This document shows, piece after piece, positions 14,855 to 26,432 of a stretch of DNA of 64,000 nucleotides. This DNA comes from Setoptus koraiensis (taxonomy: Eukaryota > Arthropoda), in assembly GCA_048013815.1 (NCBI GenBank), contig CM106586.1, forward strand, positions 6,510,001 through 6,574,000. Reading direction: 5' to 3'. A program made the position numbers and the translations under genes. The notes below the pieces were generated by a model. The model was not told the DNA's origin and did no database searches. It saw only the letters and a list, made by a program, of their open reading frames with translations. The first letter of the stretch is position 1. Each line of letters starts with the position of its first letter.

Positions 14855-15456
14855 ATTAAATTTGTTCATTCATATCTCAGTCATGCACACACTATACTAC
14901 AGAAGACTATGACTACTCCGTTTTGGTAAAATAGTGGCCAATTATTGGGTTCTTGTGGACACTTGTAGCACAACTCAGCATCTATCTGAACAATTTGATG
15001 TAGTAGTAGTTTGATCAGTTGATTATTTGATCGATATTTATTGTTTCGATTGGAAAGGTATTATACACTGTAAACTTGAGTTTGACAGTTTCTAATTCAT
15101 CAAGCATGAATTTTCACAGTATTTCTATAAATTGATTTCAGTTTGTAAAAGTCAAATTTTAATAAAAATTAAATTATACAAATAATTGTAAAATTTCATT
15201 GGGGTCTTAGGTGCCAATTTATGTGGAGTAGTTACTGAGATCTAAATTTATATGCATCGAAATGGCACTACCATTAGTGTAACTTGATACGTCCAGATTC
15301 GAATGGCAAGCAATTATCAACCAATTTCCAAGTTAGGATGGTGAGACGTCTATACAAGTTAAAATGCCGAACTAATGGTGGCTTGATTATCTATCAAAGC
15401 CATACCTAAGACAGTGATGGCGTTTATGTTAGCGAGCTAATCTTGCAGACAAGGGT
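14855..15456. other. Convergent intergenic region Skeletor/HP1
   Basis: AT-rich sequence between the 3' ends of Skeletor (+) and HP1 (-). No open frame of note and no repeat was seen. It probably contains the HP1 3' UTR. Confidence 0.5.
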
Positions 15457-16221
15457 TTAACTTATGTTTTTGTCTGCATTGGGAACTGCGATCACAGGTT
15501 TATTCGCAATTGCCGATTCCTCTTCGTCTCTTTGCTTTGCGAACATGTATGCCTTACTTGAGTACCAGTCCAACAGTAGACCGGGCGCCTCCTCTTTCAC
15601 TCTCTGGTGTTCAAGAAATATAAATCGATTTGAATCTTTGTAATTCACAATCACATGGAGTTGATGATCGGAATCAGTGACGACTCCTAGAATCTTGGCT
15701 ATTTCCATTCTGAAATCGTTCTCTTTTGGGTCATGGAGAGCCAGTTCCTGCGAAGATTCATCTTGAACTTGTCTCAAAGATTTTTTATCTCCTGCTGCCT
15801 CTTCCTCTAATATTCCAGCGTGACGGAGTTTTTTCTTGGATTCTTTAGGTTCCTTAGATGAAGAAGAGTTACGTTTTTTCTGGTCTTTTTTCTCTTTTAC
15901 ACTCTGTTCATATTTTTCTAAGAGATCAGGGCATTCTAAATTTTCAATTGGTTCCCAAGTATTCTGACTGCTATCATAGCCAAGCCACTTGATGAGATAC
16001 TCAACCTGATTTGATGTTTTGCTGATTCTTTTATCTACGACCGCCTCAACAATATATTCTTCCTCTCCAATCTCATCGACAGCGTCCCCCTCTCCATCCA
16101 TGATGACAACTTCATCGTCTTCCACGGCAGAGTTGCCTTCTGCCTGACTGTTGGTTCCATTGATATTTTTGCTGGTATCGGCGTCATTATTCTGAGAAGA
16201 TGATGGGTTTGAGGCTGGCAT
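15457..16221 (-). CDS. HP1: Heterochromatin protein 1 family (chromodomain plus chromoshadow domain)
   Basis: 254 residues in one exon. A Ser/Asn-rich then acidic N-terminus leads to a chromodomain at about 55-105 ([36 protein letters not shown]). Its aromatic cage positions Y56, W79 and Y82 are present, as expected for binding methylated H3K9. A Lys/Ser-rich hinge follows. A chromoshadow domain covers about 167-230 ([45 protein letters not shown]), the dimerisation and PxVxL-binding module. That domain is divergent: the usual MKWK-type strand reads IVNYKD, and the Trp common in the C-terminal tail is not seen. Known HP1 proteins act in nuclear heterochromatin. The gene stands head to head with the membrane-protein gene 325 bp away. 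It has no intron, so an expressed retrocopy is possible. HP1 family membership is secure; the paralogue is not resolved. Confidence 0.9.
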   Translation of the reverse strand: MPASNPSSSQNNDADTSKNINGTNSQAEGNSAVEDDEVVIMDGEGDAVDEIGEEEYIVEAVVDKRISKTSNQVEYLIKWLGYDSSQNTWEPIENLECPDLLEKYEQSVKEKKDQKKRNSSSSKEPKESKKKLRHAGILEEEAAGDKKSLRQVQDESSQELALHDPKENDFRMEIAKILGVVTDSDHQLHVIVNYKDSNRFIFLEHQRVKEEAPGLLLDWYSSKAYMFAKQRDEEESAIANKPVIAVPNADKNIS

Positions 16222-16546
16222 GATTGAATGGGAATAAAAAGAATTGTAGTGATGTTCCGAGATTGTAGATGGTCTCTTGATGCCTCTGATTGGTTATCTG
16301 ATGGTTTCATTTTGCTCAACTGTGCTCACGCGGACAGGAGAAAATAAAGCGCGAAATTCTAAATACCATTCCATCTGTCGAACGTTCTCTTTCATCGAAT
16401 GGTAATACACCATGTAACTATGTAACTAACATGTAACTATTTCATCAGTGTTCGTTGCATCTAAACAAAAAATAAATAACATGATAACATTAATGTATTA
16501 ATATTTACGACAGAAACATTTATTCTCTTCACTGATTGATTTTATA
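16222..16546. promoter_or_regulatory. Short shared upstream region of two divergent genes
   Basis: The 325 bp between the HP1 start (reading left) and the membrane-protein start (reading right) must hold both promoters if the chosen starts are right. The HP1-proximal part (about 16216-16390) is recognisably repeated at 18336-18480. A small direct repeat (ATGTAACTAT) lies near 16412-16440. No TATA box was assigned. Confidence 0.45.
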
Positions 16547-17779
16547 ATGATGTGTATATTATTAATATCATACATTACATTGTACGTTAGTTCAATTTCA
16601 GCTTATTGCAACTATCAGGACTATTACAATGGCCAATCGGATAATCAAGATACCATGAATACTCTTTACGATAATGTGATGAATCTATCACATACATCTT
16701 TCTCATCATGCAATTATTGCAATGACCCTTATGCCATCGAACCCCCACCGGACGATATACTATTTATGCCACCGCCACCATTACCTCCAACGATACAAGC
16801 GTCATTATTTCCCAATCGTGACATGTCAATCGAATCAGAGGCTGTTAAACAATCTATGGATTTAGAATGTCATTTTTGCCATATATTCAACGAGGACGCC
16901 AGTGAGGCCAGACAAACTCAAGCTATTTACTCAAGGGCAGGCTTTCTAATGATCTTCACCATTTTGATCTCTCTGTCCATTGTTTATTTTGTGCGCACTA
17001 GACGTGGCAAAATTGTTGCCTCAAACATTCGTGCTACAATATTCAAATCGAATACAGCCACTTCATCATCAAGTAATAAATCATCATCATCTAGCCAAGA
17101 GTCATCACGTTTGTCCCATCACCCGACAGACCCTTGTTTGATGAGTATGAATAGAGAGAAAAATCTAACTTCACCAATAATAACAGATGTACCACACAAA
17201 AAGACGTCAATTCCTAGCAAATACTGGGCACAACCTAATTCTATTATAGGCAACACCATTAGTAGAATACCAAACGATTACGAGGTACCTTCATCAAGAA
17301 CTAATTCTACATGTACTTCAAGTGCAGTTTATGCAGATCTCACCAATGAGGGCCATCACTTGACGGCACAAGCCAGATTATTTTCACCCTACAACATGCA
17401 CACCTATGCCGAAGTTATGGATCCCACAAGCGACCAGCTAACAATGCCAGGTAACACCGGAATGGCACTACCTGATTCTAATTACGACAATGCTGTATAT
17501 TCTCATGGTAGTTTAGTTGGACCCAACATATTCAACGGATCCCTTCAACTATCTGATTTCCATCCAATGAGAACTCCGCATACTGTAATGTTGAACAATT
17601 CAACCATTCAAGCAAATCAAATGCATATTCAACATGTCAACAACATTAAGCCCTTTGCAACAATGCAACAACAACATCAACCACAGCCACATCGGGCTCA
17701 GATAATTGTGACAAGCAGCAATCAAGGATGTGGGCCATCCTTGTTGCACTTTAAAGACCGCCATCATGACGTCATTTGA
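16547..17779 (+). CDS. Single-pass type I membrane protein with tyrosine-rich cytoplasmic tail, unknown
   Basis: 410 residues, one exon. A signal peptide (1-19) precedes an ectodomain of about 110 residues with two CxxC pairs (SCNYC, ECHFC) and a proline stretch. A transmembrane helix follows at about 131-149 (AGFLMIFTILISLSIVYFV), with a basic stop-transfer RTRRGK. The 260-residue tail is Ser/Asn-rich. It carries spaced tyrosine motifs: DYEVP, VYADL, TYAEV and NYDNAVYS. These look like SH2- or PTB-docking sites and suggest a receptor or scaffold phosphorylated on tyrosine. I do not recognise the family. The gene shares an upstream region with HP1. AATAAA at 18020-18025 may end the transcript. 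Topology is clear; function is inferred only from tail motifs. Confidence 0.75.
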   Translation: MMCILLISYITLYVSSISAYCNYQDYYNGQSDNQDTMNTLYDNVMNLSHTSFSSCNYCNDPYAIEPPPDDILFMPPPPLPPTIQASLFPNRDMSIESEAVKQSMDLECHFCHIFNEDASEARQTQAIYSRAGFLMIFTILISLSIVYFVRTRRGKIVASNIRATIFKSNTATSSSSNKSSSSSQESSRLSHHPTDPCLMSMNREKNLTSPIITDVPHKKTSIPSKYWAQPNSIIGNTISRIPNDYEVPSSRTNSTCTSSAVYADLTNEGHHLTAQARLFSPYNMHTYAEVMDPTSDQLTMPGNTGMALPDSNYDNAVYSHGSLVGPNIFNGSLQLSDFHPMRTPHTVMLNNSTIQANQMHIQHVNNIKPFATMQQQHQPQPHRAQIIVTSSNQGCGPSLLHFKDRHHDVI

Positions 17780-18599
17780 CAAACAACTAACAAATTGTAA
17801 ATTGAGCAAATCTATAGAAATCTAACACTTCATCTCTGATCAATTCAAAAATTGAACTCCTAAACTAATTTCTTGTATCAATTCAATCGGCAGTAGTTGT
17901 AGCTATTGATTACACTAATTATTGAATTTGTCGGTAGTTCCTCACTCATTACTTCTGCTACACGTAAGTGGATCACATCTCTTACCTCTGTCAAGATATT
18001 GATTTATATCTGAAAGAACAATAAAAAAGGAAAACACATAATTGTCTAATGCATGTGAAAACTCATTATTGTTTGTTGTTGTTGCTGGTGTTGTGTTTTT
18101 ATTGTTAGACATCTCGATTGCACCGATGAAAGTGAAGAGTGGATTGTTTCTTCGAAGCATCAATCCTCTAATGAGACTGGCCTAAAAAAACGTTAAAGAT
18201 AGAGCTAGTCGAACACATAGAGGTCTAAGAACTAAACTCAATGAAGCTGGAAATGAGAAGTCCTCGTTTCTCCACCATCGGCTGGACTGATGTGTTAAAT
18301 CTAAAGTCACCGTTCAGAGAATTGGATGAGTTTTAGTCGGACATGATTGAATGGCAATACAAAGAGAAAGTAGTCAGCAGATATTTTAATCTGATGGTTT
18401 CGTTTTGCTCAACTGTGCCCACGCAGTCAAGAGGAAATCAAACCCCAATTTCCAAACAAAGTTCCATTTCTCTAACGGCGTCTGACACGTGTTACACGTG
18501 ATACAGCTTCTGAAAGCATTCGTCGAGGTCAGTTACAAATCCAATACAAGATGTAACTGAATAAGGTGGAAAAAATCTGGGAAACAGACATTTATGATT
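17780..18599. other. Intergenic region with partial HP1 duplication
   Basis: Contains the 3' UTR of the membrane-protein gene. It also holds a stretch resembling the HP1 start and upstream region, described separately. No open gene was seen. Confidence 0.5.
18336..18480 (-). pseudogene. Partial duplicate of the HP1 start codon and upstream region
   Basis: CATGATTGAATGG followed by CTGATGGTTTCNTTTTGCTCAACTGTGC and CACGC-AG-GGA occur here in the same order and orientation as at 16216-16350. On the minus strand the corresponding ATG is followed within two codons by a stop (M-S-D-stop), so the copy has no HP1 frame. It looks like a decayed tandem duplicate of the 5' end of the HP1 gene. The body of an HP1 copy was not recognised further left. 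Confidence 0.6.
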
Positions 18600-20193
18600 T
18601 CAGTGTTTTTCTTTATATATTTTACTGATTACAACCAGAGATTTGACTAATCGGAAGATCGAATGAACATTGATCAACATCATAAGTGTTAGAGAAATCA
18701 ATTTGTACCATTCAGATGAAACCAATAATAAATACATTTGAACTGTGATTAATGTTCCGAGTAGAGCTAATGCAGCAGCAAAGCCTATCTTTGGGTTTGA
18801 GAATACGATGTAGTAACGAAGATGAGATGAACTGCCAGGTTGAGCACAATTGGAAACAGATTCAGATCTGAAGTAACCCTTTGAATGCTTGACTACCACG
18901 CCTAGAAAATACAAGAGATAGGATAATAAGAGAGGAATGATTAGTTATGAAGATGTCAGTAAGTTAATGAAATGAGGACTTTACGTGACAGGTTATGTCA
19001 CGAAGGAAATTACTTAATTGGTATGAACGCACCTTGAGGGTAAATCAAACTCTCTGACCAATTAATGCACGGCACAAGCGTGTTCCTTGCTTCTAACTTT
19101 TGCCATTTGCCAAAATGATAAGCAGATCGGTGGAGAACATCATAAAAATGTGGCGTATATGAACATGATATCAACATAATCAGCGCACTAAACCATGTTA
19201 TAGCGACATGCTGCGCCGTCCATGATACATCATAGTATAAATAACTTTGAGTGAAATTTATCGGTACAAATGAAGAGTAGTAAGCAATGATAATTGATTT
19301 AAATATAATAAATTTAAGTCTCTCGTTGAATATCGTCCTAAGCTTGTCAACTTCTTCACGTATTTCGTCAGGTTGATTAGAACAAACGTGGCTGAGTTTA
19401 TCGTCGTCAAATTTAACATGACAGAACAATGTCATAGATAATGTTAAAAACGATAGGCCAATTTTGCCTGTTTTACGGCAACTTTCAACAACTTGAATGA
19501 TGTGAGTTGAATTCATTACAATAGATACCAGCTGTAGATAGAAGAAAGGGGTAAAAAAAGGTGAAACTGTTAGTCAAATGTTTCTCTAGAAGATCAACTA
19601 CTGGACTACGAATAAACCAAGCAACAGTAGTAATCGATAAGAGGAAATATTCAATATTGAACGTTGGTGGTACTCACGATAGGAACTAGTATACATATGA
19701 TATTATTAGTTCCCCAGTTGTTCCAGATCCTATAAGCGCACTTTACAAGATGATAATTACATATCCATGATGCGGCTGTCGCAGCAAGAGTTGTAGCTGC
19801 TACTATTGACATGGTGGATTCTTCATAAATATTCCAGCTGTTAATTCTACCATTAATTATGCTTATCAAGGATGATTGTCCAATAAATAATAAAGAGAAT
19901 TGTGACACGTCTGTGTCAATGAGATGGTAGTTCATTGCTTGACTTGTGGACTTCGATAGCCACCAAGTTGAGCGGTATAAATTCAAATATTGTGTTCCTA
20001 ACGCAATGACAAATATAAATAATGATTGCAATTCAATAAACATTTGCTGTTGGCCATGGCCTGTGAGTTTAGGTAAGGCAACATGTTTCGGGCATGTGAC
20101 ATTAATTGGGTTTAATGTTCTCTTATCATATGGGTTGACACGTGTAGATGAATGAGATTTAGATGTTAAGGAGAACTTGTTACTTTTGCCCAT
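18600..20193 (-). CDS. TMEM39: TMEM39 family ER multipass membrane protein
   Basis: Exons on the minus strand: 20193-19678, 19531-19033 and 18901-18600, 439 codons including the stop. Introns are 146 and 131 bp, with GTGAGT and GTGCGT donors. Hallmarks shared with vertebrate TMEM39A/B include QYLNLYRSTWW, NYHLID, EIREEVDKLRTIFNERLK, YYSSFVPINF, YYDVSWTAQHVAITW, the HFGKWQKLEA motif and WSESLIYPQG, with a final hydrophobic pair of helices. Known TMEM39 proteins reside in the ER, bear on PtdIns(4)P transport by binding SAC1, and promote collagen secretion in worm and human. The N-terminus is shorter than in vertebrates. The exon 2/3 joint regenerates PQG-VVVKHSK, matching vertebrate PQGVLVRHS. 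Divergent from PIH1D1, 2.1 kb away. Confidence 0.93.
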
Positions 20194-22278
20194 AATTTGA
20201 TTCTCTGGCTTCTTGTATAGATATATGTATTTGTGTGTTTAGATATTTGGAGAGGTTGTTGTATTAATATAATATAGTATAATATTGTAATATTAATGAT
20301 AATCAATTATAATAATGATAATAATAATAGTAGTGATGATTGTTCTTGTTCCCTCCTGTGATTTTTTCTACAAACATTAACAGGCGGCGATAGATGGCGA
20401 TCGATTAAGTTTGGTTTCTACTGTTATTAATGGTTGCAATGATGGCGATAATAATAATCATGTAAGAGTAATAATATATCAATTGGTGATTGCCAACTAA
20501 TTTGCATGGTCATGGGTGTCATTGCGCTAAAGCTGGCTGCATGTAGATGTAGATACACACGAAATATTGTGATACTATGATGATGATGATAATAATAATA
20601 ATAATATTCAAAATTTCATGTTGATGCTTGTCGTTCGTTGCCAAGTTAAACCCACTGCACCATATGAGAGTGGCACACAACACAACGCGGACGTCATAGA
20701 AAGGGTGCAACGAAGTTTAGAGACACCATGTAAGTAAGAGAAGCAACAGCAACGACAAATGAACTAACCAATACTGAGACACACAAACAGACACACTCAT
20801 AGACAGACGGACGGACAAACAAACAGACAGACGGACGGGCTTGGTTACTGTAACCAAGTTACACATTTAGAGAGGACACACTAAATTTTATTTGTGGAAC
20901 TTGTATTCGCTAGTGCAGCACCAAAGACATGGTGTAAATATAATGATAAACATTTATATTCATACGTGAATGTGTGTGCGTGTGTGTGTGTTTGTTTGTG
21001 CAGAGGCAAATAAATTGAATAGTATGGTGTGTGTTGCTTCGAAAACAACCACAAACAAACATATATGCTGCTGCAACATCTCGTAGCTTGCATACATAGG
21101 GGGAAGTGAGACCAAGTTGCCTAGTAGTAAATTATACTAATACCACAGCTTGCAGTATGACGACACACGCACATTTATACATGAATTTGTGGCTTAACGA
21201 GTCTGACGATGCTTATTTGATCAACTCATGGCCTTCAATATGTATATTCATTTGGAACAATTATTCACAGCTGCAAGCCATTGCGGGCCTCTCGCCGACA
21301 AGCGCTCTGTCCGAAGCGCTCTGCTGTTCCTCTCATGTGTGTGCAAGCTATAAAGAATGTTTTACGACGAATGGCCTTACATACGAGCGAGTCTAGCGTT
21401 CCTTCGTGCTGGGCTCATGTCCAATGAGTCGTCCAGTGATTGGTGGCCAATTTACAAGATCTCAAACTACCGAGGGGCCTCCCGCGGGCCGTGCCAGACC
21501 GGGCGCGACCCCGAGACGCCCTGTCGGTCTTGCACAGGGGCACGGGGCAGCTCTCGGGACGCTACAGCAGCGTGAGCCGCTGCCCCACTCGGTACGCCGC
21601 CAAGGAGGGGCGTGCTCGTTGAGGAGCATTTTGTTTTGTTTGATGTAAGATTTAAAAAGAAATGGGGGGCAGGGGTCACGCGGACGCTTCCCAAGCCCGA
21701 ACCAAAAATGACGTACCCCATCTGAGTCGATTTGACCCAGTGGAGGTGTTCAACGCTGCCCGAAGTGCAATGGGCACGCCTCCCACCTGCGGAACGGCCT
21801 TCTTGATCGCCATCCTCGCGGTACCAGGTAAGTATGCTTAAGCATGTGCGGATATTTGCCCTTATATACTGCCATATGGTTATGAAAGACGGTTTGTGTC
21901 CCCATAAAATCTGATAATTCATCACTAAAAAATAGTGAATATTCTGTTCTATTTTGCATATTTGTCTTTCGGGTGACAACTGTTTCAATGATTTTCATAA
22001 TAAAATGATGAAACATGCTTTGAGATTAGAAAAATTCCCAATTTCGCCATACGAACATCACCGCACATTAATATGCATGGCCCACATGTTCACTTATAAT
22101 GGAAAATGTCATGGCGAGTTGGTCAAATCATTTTTGTTTGTAGGCATTTGGCAACGTCATGAGAGTGACTCGTCAGATACCCTAATGGACATTAAGTATT
22201 ATCACTATCCATCTGTTATCACTACTGATTGGCAACTCACAATTGTCATATAGTCGTTGAAATTATAGCAAAAAAAAG
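20194..22278. other. Intergenic region between TMEM39 and PIH1D1
   Basis: Mostly AT-rich, with microsatellites: AAT/GAT near 20575-20605, CAGA/GACG near 20790-20840, and GT near 20974-21000. It is interrupted by a strikingly GC-rich segment at 21466-21840, listed separately. No conserved protein was recognised. Confidence 0.5.
21466..21840. other. GC-rich island of unknown origin
   Basis: About 375 bp of GC-rich sequence, with runs such as CCCGCGGGCC and GACCCCGAGACGCCC, embedded in AT-rich intergenic DNA. It ends at a sequence resembling a splice donor (GGTACCAG then GTAAGT). Open frames exist on both strands, but none resembles a known family. Possible readings are a fragment of a mobile element, an unannotated exon or a CpG-rich regulatory island. 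Confidence 0.35.
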
Positions 22279-23277
22279 ATGTCGTCAAAACAAGCGCACA
22301 TTGTGATAAAGAAAAACCCATCAGACAACTCAACTCTGATGGACAAATTCTCCAATCTATTGAGCGATGACAAGAATACAGAACCGCATTTACATGGGCA
22401 CCAAGTTGCCGGAGAGGCTTGCTTTTGTTTAAAGGCTAAGGAACGCAACTCGGGAAAGAAATTCTTCATCAATTTCTGCTCATCCAGCGAAGTCAAATAT
22501 CCAACCCTTGATTGGGACGAACAAAAATGTATTGAGATGCATCAAAGAGGATCCCAAGAATTCGAGGATTATCGCATACCATTGGCGTTGAAACCTCTCA
22601 GTTGGACACGAGACAAGAGAGGAGAGGATAAGCACTTTGTTATTGATGTGCTCGTCAATGATAGATACATGGATGAGAGAGTGATGAAGAGTGAATTCTT
22701 TAAGAATTTCCTCATTGTGGTCACTATTGATACCATTGAAAGCAAATACAGTCGGAGCAATCATGACGCTCTGAATCACGCGCTCGATATTGAAAAGGAG
22801 TCATTTGTTATACTGAAAAACAAAAGATATCAACAACAATCTGGCTATGTTACCAGGCAGACTAGTTCAGATCGTGCCAGTGAGAGCAAGACGTCAAATA
22901 AGATTGCATTGTTGGACGACAAACCATCCAAAGTGTCAGACCAAACGATTGGTTTAAGTAAAAAAGATGAACCATCGTCATCACCAGTCAATCATTATAA
23001 GCTGACCTACAGTTGCGGAACAAACAGTCTGAAAGGTGTGGTCAAATGTAAATGTAAAATAGCACCTGAACCCGATCTAGAAAGTCTAAAGCTTCAAATC
23101 AATTCAGATCATATTCTCTTGACAGTCAATGATCTGAAATCTCCAGAGAACCAGTTAGTTAAACTACTAGATGTTTACATTACGATGCTTATAGACGTTT
23201 CTAATAGCAACCATAGCGTGATATATGACAACACCACAGATTGCCTCAAGTTTAATCTAAAATTATGTGATAACTAA
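22279..23277 (+). CDS. PIH1D1: PIH1 domain protein, PIH1D1/Nop17-like R2TP subunit
   Basis: 332 residues, one exon. The PIH-N domain spans about 45-185: FCLKAKERNSGKKFFINFC is the first strand pair, YRIPLALKP the conserved RIP motif, then KHFVIDVLVND, FFKNFLIVVTIDTIESKY and FVILKNKRYQ. A polar linker leads to a C-terminal CS-like beta domain (YKLTYSC, LKLQINSDHILLTVND, LLDVYITMLID). Known PIH1D1 is the adaptor of the HSP90 co-chaperone R2TP complex (RUVBL1/2, RPAP3). It recruits phosphorylated clients such as TEL2 and helps snoRNP and PIKK assembly. The order of domains fits PIH1D1 better than PIH1D2 or the dynein-assembly paralogues, but I could not test this. Slightly longer than the human protein because of the linker. 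Confidence 0.88.
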   Translation: MSSKQAHIVIKKNPSDNSTLMDKFSNLLSDDKNTEPHLHGHQVAGEACFCLKAKERNSGKKFFINFCSSSEVKYPTLDWDEQKCIEMHQRGSQEFEDYRIPLALKPLSWTRDKRGEDKHFVIDVLVNDRYMDERVMKSEFFKNFLIVVTIDTIESKYSRSNHDALNHALDIEKESFVILKNKRYQQQSGYVTRQTSSDRASESKTSNKIALLDDKPSKVSDQTIGLSKKDEPSSSPVNHYKLTYSCGTNSLKGVVKCKCKIAPEPDLESLKLQINSDHILLTVNDLKSPENQLVKLLDVYITMLIDVSNSNHSVIYDNTTDCLKFNLKLCDN

Positions 23278-23620
23278 TAGCTGAATGTTATATTGTGTAT
23301 ATAAAATCACCACGGCGGGCTATGTAAATTTACAATGTTAAATTTAATCTAAAATGATGTGTTGTTGATATCGCGCGGCGCGATATCTTCACTAGTGATC
23401 ATTGTCTTATTGTCATCAGCGCCCATCTTGGCTTGATCTGAATACATTATGTATATCGTTATCGAGTGTGCTATTTGCTATTACTACATGAGATTGAGAG
23501 AACGAAAGAGTTTACTTTCATATATGGACGTGCGCTTCCGCAGATCCATGATAAAATACCGTAGGCATAATATATCGCTGTATATCGCTAATCGTGGTTT
23601 TCGTTTCGCAGGTTTTGTCT
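23278..23620. other. Convergent intergenic region PIH1D1/Q-rich gene
   Basis: AT-rich; contains a short palindrome (GATATCGCGCGGCGCGATATC, about 23368-23388). No gene seen. Confidence 0.4.
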
Positions 23621-26432
23621 CTATAGTCTCGTTTCAAATTGTTCGTCCAAGGCACTAGATTCTGCCTGGCCTGTTCCGGGATCTGACGACGATTCCAATG
23701 AAGAGGAGGATGACGACGACGACGACGATGACACCGACGCCGACGAAGGTGAGGGCGCCGATGCGGCCGATGTGAGCGCCGGCTGACTGAATCCTCGGTG
23801 CTCGTTGATTGTCGAGGGTATTCTGTCGAACGATGTCGATTGATTTACTGCCTGAGTGGCCTGAGCGACGGAAGATGGCGCAAATCTGCTGTAGTGACCC
23901 ATTGGCAGTGAAGAGGAAACGGGAGATGATTGAATGAGCGAGTTGAGTTTGTTGCTGTTTTGTTGGGCATTGTCAGATTGAGATACTGGCGAGGCTCGCT
24001 GATAGGCCGACGATGGATATATCGACGACAATAGTTGTGACTGTTGTTGCTGTTGTTGTTGTTGATTGGATGCTCCCAGAGACCAGGAGGACGAGGCAGG
24101 CGACGACGACGACGAGGACACAGAAGATTGTGGCGAAGATGAGGACAGTGATGACGACCAGTTGTTGCTTGGCTGACTGTTCATTGAGGCAGATGATGGC
24201 AAATTAGATTGGCCGGATTGAGAGGCCGGCGGGTAGGACACAAAAGGTGGCGACGATTGCTGCTGAGGCGCCACCGATTGTGGTACCAAATATGGCGCTG
24301 CTGCCGCTGATGTTGCACTGGCAGCCTGATCTAAAGACTTGGCCCCATTGTTTCCGGCGTGGCCGTTGCTGTTGAGCTGGCCGGACTGTTGCTGTTGCAT
24401 GCTGTTTGTCCATTGTTGGTTGTTGCCCTGATAGGATGATTGCGATGGGCTCGTCTTCTGAGAGCTTAAGCCCGAGTAAGACTGCTGCTGCTGCTGTTGG
24501 TTGCCTTGCTGGGGTCCGTTGTTTGTGGCTCTGGCTGGCCACGGATTAGAGGCGGCAAGCAGTGGTTGTTGCGCGGGTTGGCCTTGTTGACTGGGCGGCG
24601 CGACCGGTGGCGGCGATTGTTGCGGATAATTGTTTGAATTGGTGCTGGCACTGGCCACCAGGTCGGCGCCTGTTTGCATGGGACCCAATTGTTGCTGTTG
24701 CTGCGAACCGCTTGGCATATTGTTGCTCGCCGGTTGCATATGGTAGCGCTGTTGTTGTTGATATTGCTGTTGTTGCATGTTTGCTTGGGTGAGCCAGTTG
24801 GGCGCATTTGGTAGTGTTGTCCACTGTCCGTTCAGTTGTGATTGAGCCATCAGCTGGCTGGGGTGGTCGCGCCTGTTGTCAGAGTTAAACGGGACAGTGA
24901 TACACAAGGGAATGAGGACAGGTGAATAATGGATATCGCAATGTTTCGCTGCTTCAATTAACGGACAACTAACGGACAACCAACGGACTACTAACGGTAA
25001 TTGTCCACTACTCGACAACTACTAACTAGGCTACTCACCTGTTGAATATGTTGGCCAGCATGCCTGTGATGCCGCGCAGCCAGCCTGTGAGCGACGATCG
25101 TCGACCGGAGAGATTCGTTATGGGAACAGGCTGAATTTGTGCCGGATTCAGGCTCGATTGGGGGCCCACACCCGATGACGGCGAACCGGGCAACACGGAG
25201 AACATGTTGTGCTGCTGCTGTTGTTGTTGCTGGTGCTGTCCAGTTTGTTGCGGTTGTTGCTGCATGCTAGCCGCTTGGGCCTGATTGATTTGAACCGGCG
25301 ACGATTGGCCCGATGGCGCGTCGAGCGCCCCGTTGACCGATTGCTGTGGCTGATTATTCCATTGTTGCATTATCTGGCTGTTGGACGACGTCGACGACGG
25401 CCCATAGCCGGACGAGCCTGAGCCAGCGGACGATGCTTGCGGAGGCGCCTGATTGAAGCCGTTGGTCAGCGGCGCTAGGGAGGCCGAAACAGGGTTTGCC
25501 ATGCCATTGGGGCCCGATTGATCGAAGGGGCCGCTCATGGGATTGTTGAACCAGGCATTGTATTGCGGTTGTTGTGATTGTTGTTGCTGCTGTTGCTGAT
25601 TAGACAAACTAGCCACACCTAACGACGATGGCGACGATGCAATTAGAGGAAGTTGGGCGCTTCCCATGTAAGCGGCCGATTCAACATATTGATTGCGCGG
25701 TTCGGGCTTCAATGAATCGCTACTGAGTGTCGCGACATTTGATGATGCAACCGACAGTGAGGCAACAATGGGTTTTTGGTAGATAATTTGTGAGCTTGCT
25801 TGTTTGGCGCTGCTGTGGGCGCCCTCTTGGCTGAGATGCGATGCATGTATATCTGGCGAGTTGCTTTGTTGTTGTTGTTGTTGTTGTTGATGGTGGTGGT
25901 GGTGTTGTTGTTGCTGTTGGCTCGCTGTTTGATCGTTGACAGCAGCAGGGGGCACCACTTGCGCTGACGTCTGATAATGGTACTGATTGTAGGCATGATT
26001 GTTATGGTTCACGGGACTCAATGATTGTTGCTGTTGCTGCTGTTCGTCGGCATTGGAACGAACATTGGCCAGCTCGGATATTGCTGCCTGGTTACCTGTG
26101 TGCTCCATGGTTGCATGAGACTGCGCTGCCACGTCGGACATTTGCGCCGCCGGCACAAATGAACCGGATGAGGCCTGATGAGCGTCGCCATCGTGCACGA
26201 TCTTTGCATTGGAAGCTGTTGCTGCTGCCGGTGAACTGATTGGCGACGATTGATCCGTTAACGGGCTCCTCGAGGAGGCCAGCACACCCGTGAGCAACAG
26301 AGATTGCACTAGACAACAGGTGACAATGGTGGCAAACACAATTTTGTGCTTCTTCGGATATTTGGTCTGGCGATTCTTCATTCTTGTTGGCGCTGTTCGT
26401 GACGATTGGGCGGCGTCCGTCGATGTGAACAT
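23621..26432 (-). CDS. Glutamine/serine-rich secreted protein, unknown
   Basis: Two exons, 26432-25039 and 24872-23621, 882 codons including the stop. The intron is 166 bp, with donor CAACAG/GTGAGT and acceptor GACAACAG; the phase is kept across an Arg codon. The likely start is M at 26432, or M at 26381, just ahead of a basic stretch (KYPKKHK) and a hydrophobic signal sequence (IVFATIVTCCLVQSLLLTGVLA). The rest is low complexity: poly-Q blocks (around 25870-25920 and 25575-25600), Ser/Ala/Pro and Gly-Ser segments, and HHHHH. The only compact, non-repetitive patch is near the exon joint (RRSSLTGWLRGITGMLANIF). No domain is recognised. A secreted matrix, silk-like or cuticular protein is possible, as is a disordered extracellular regulator. 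The frame remains open upstream to 26765, so an earlier start cannot be excluded. Confidence 0.7.

Noticed and set aside
21106-21988. Overlapping frames through the GC-rich island
   Set aside because: Several frames on both strands are open only because of composition; none resembles a protein family.
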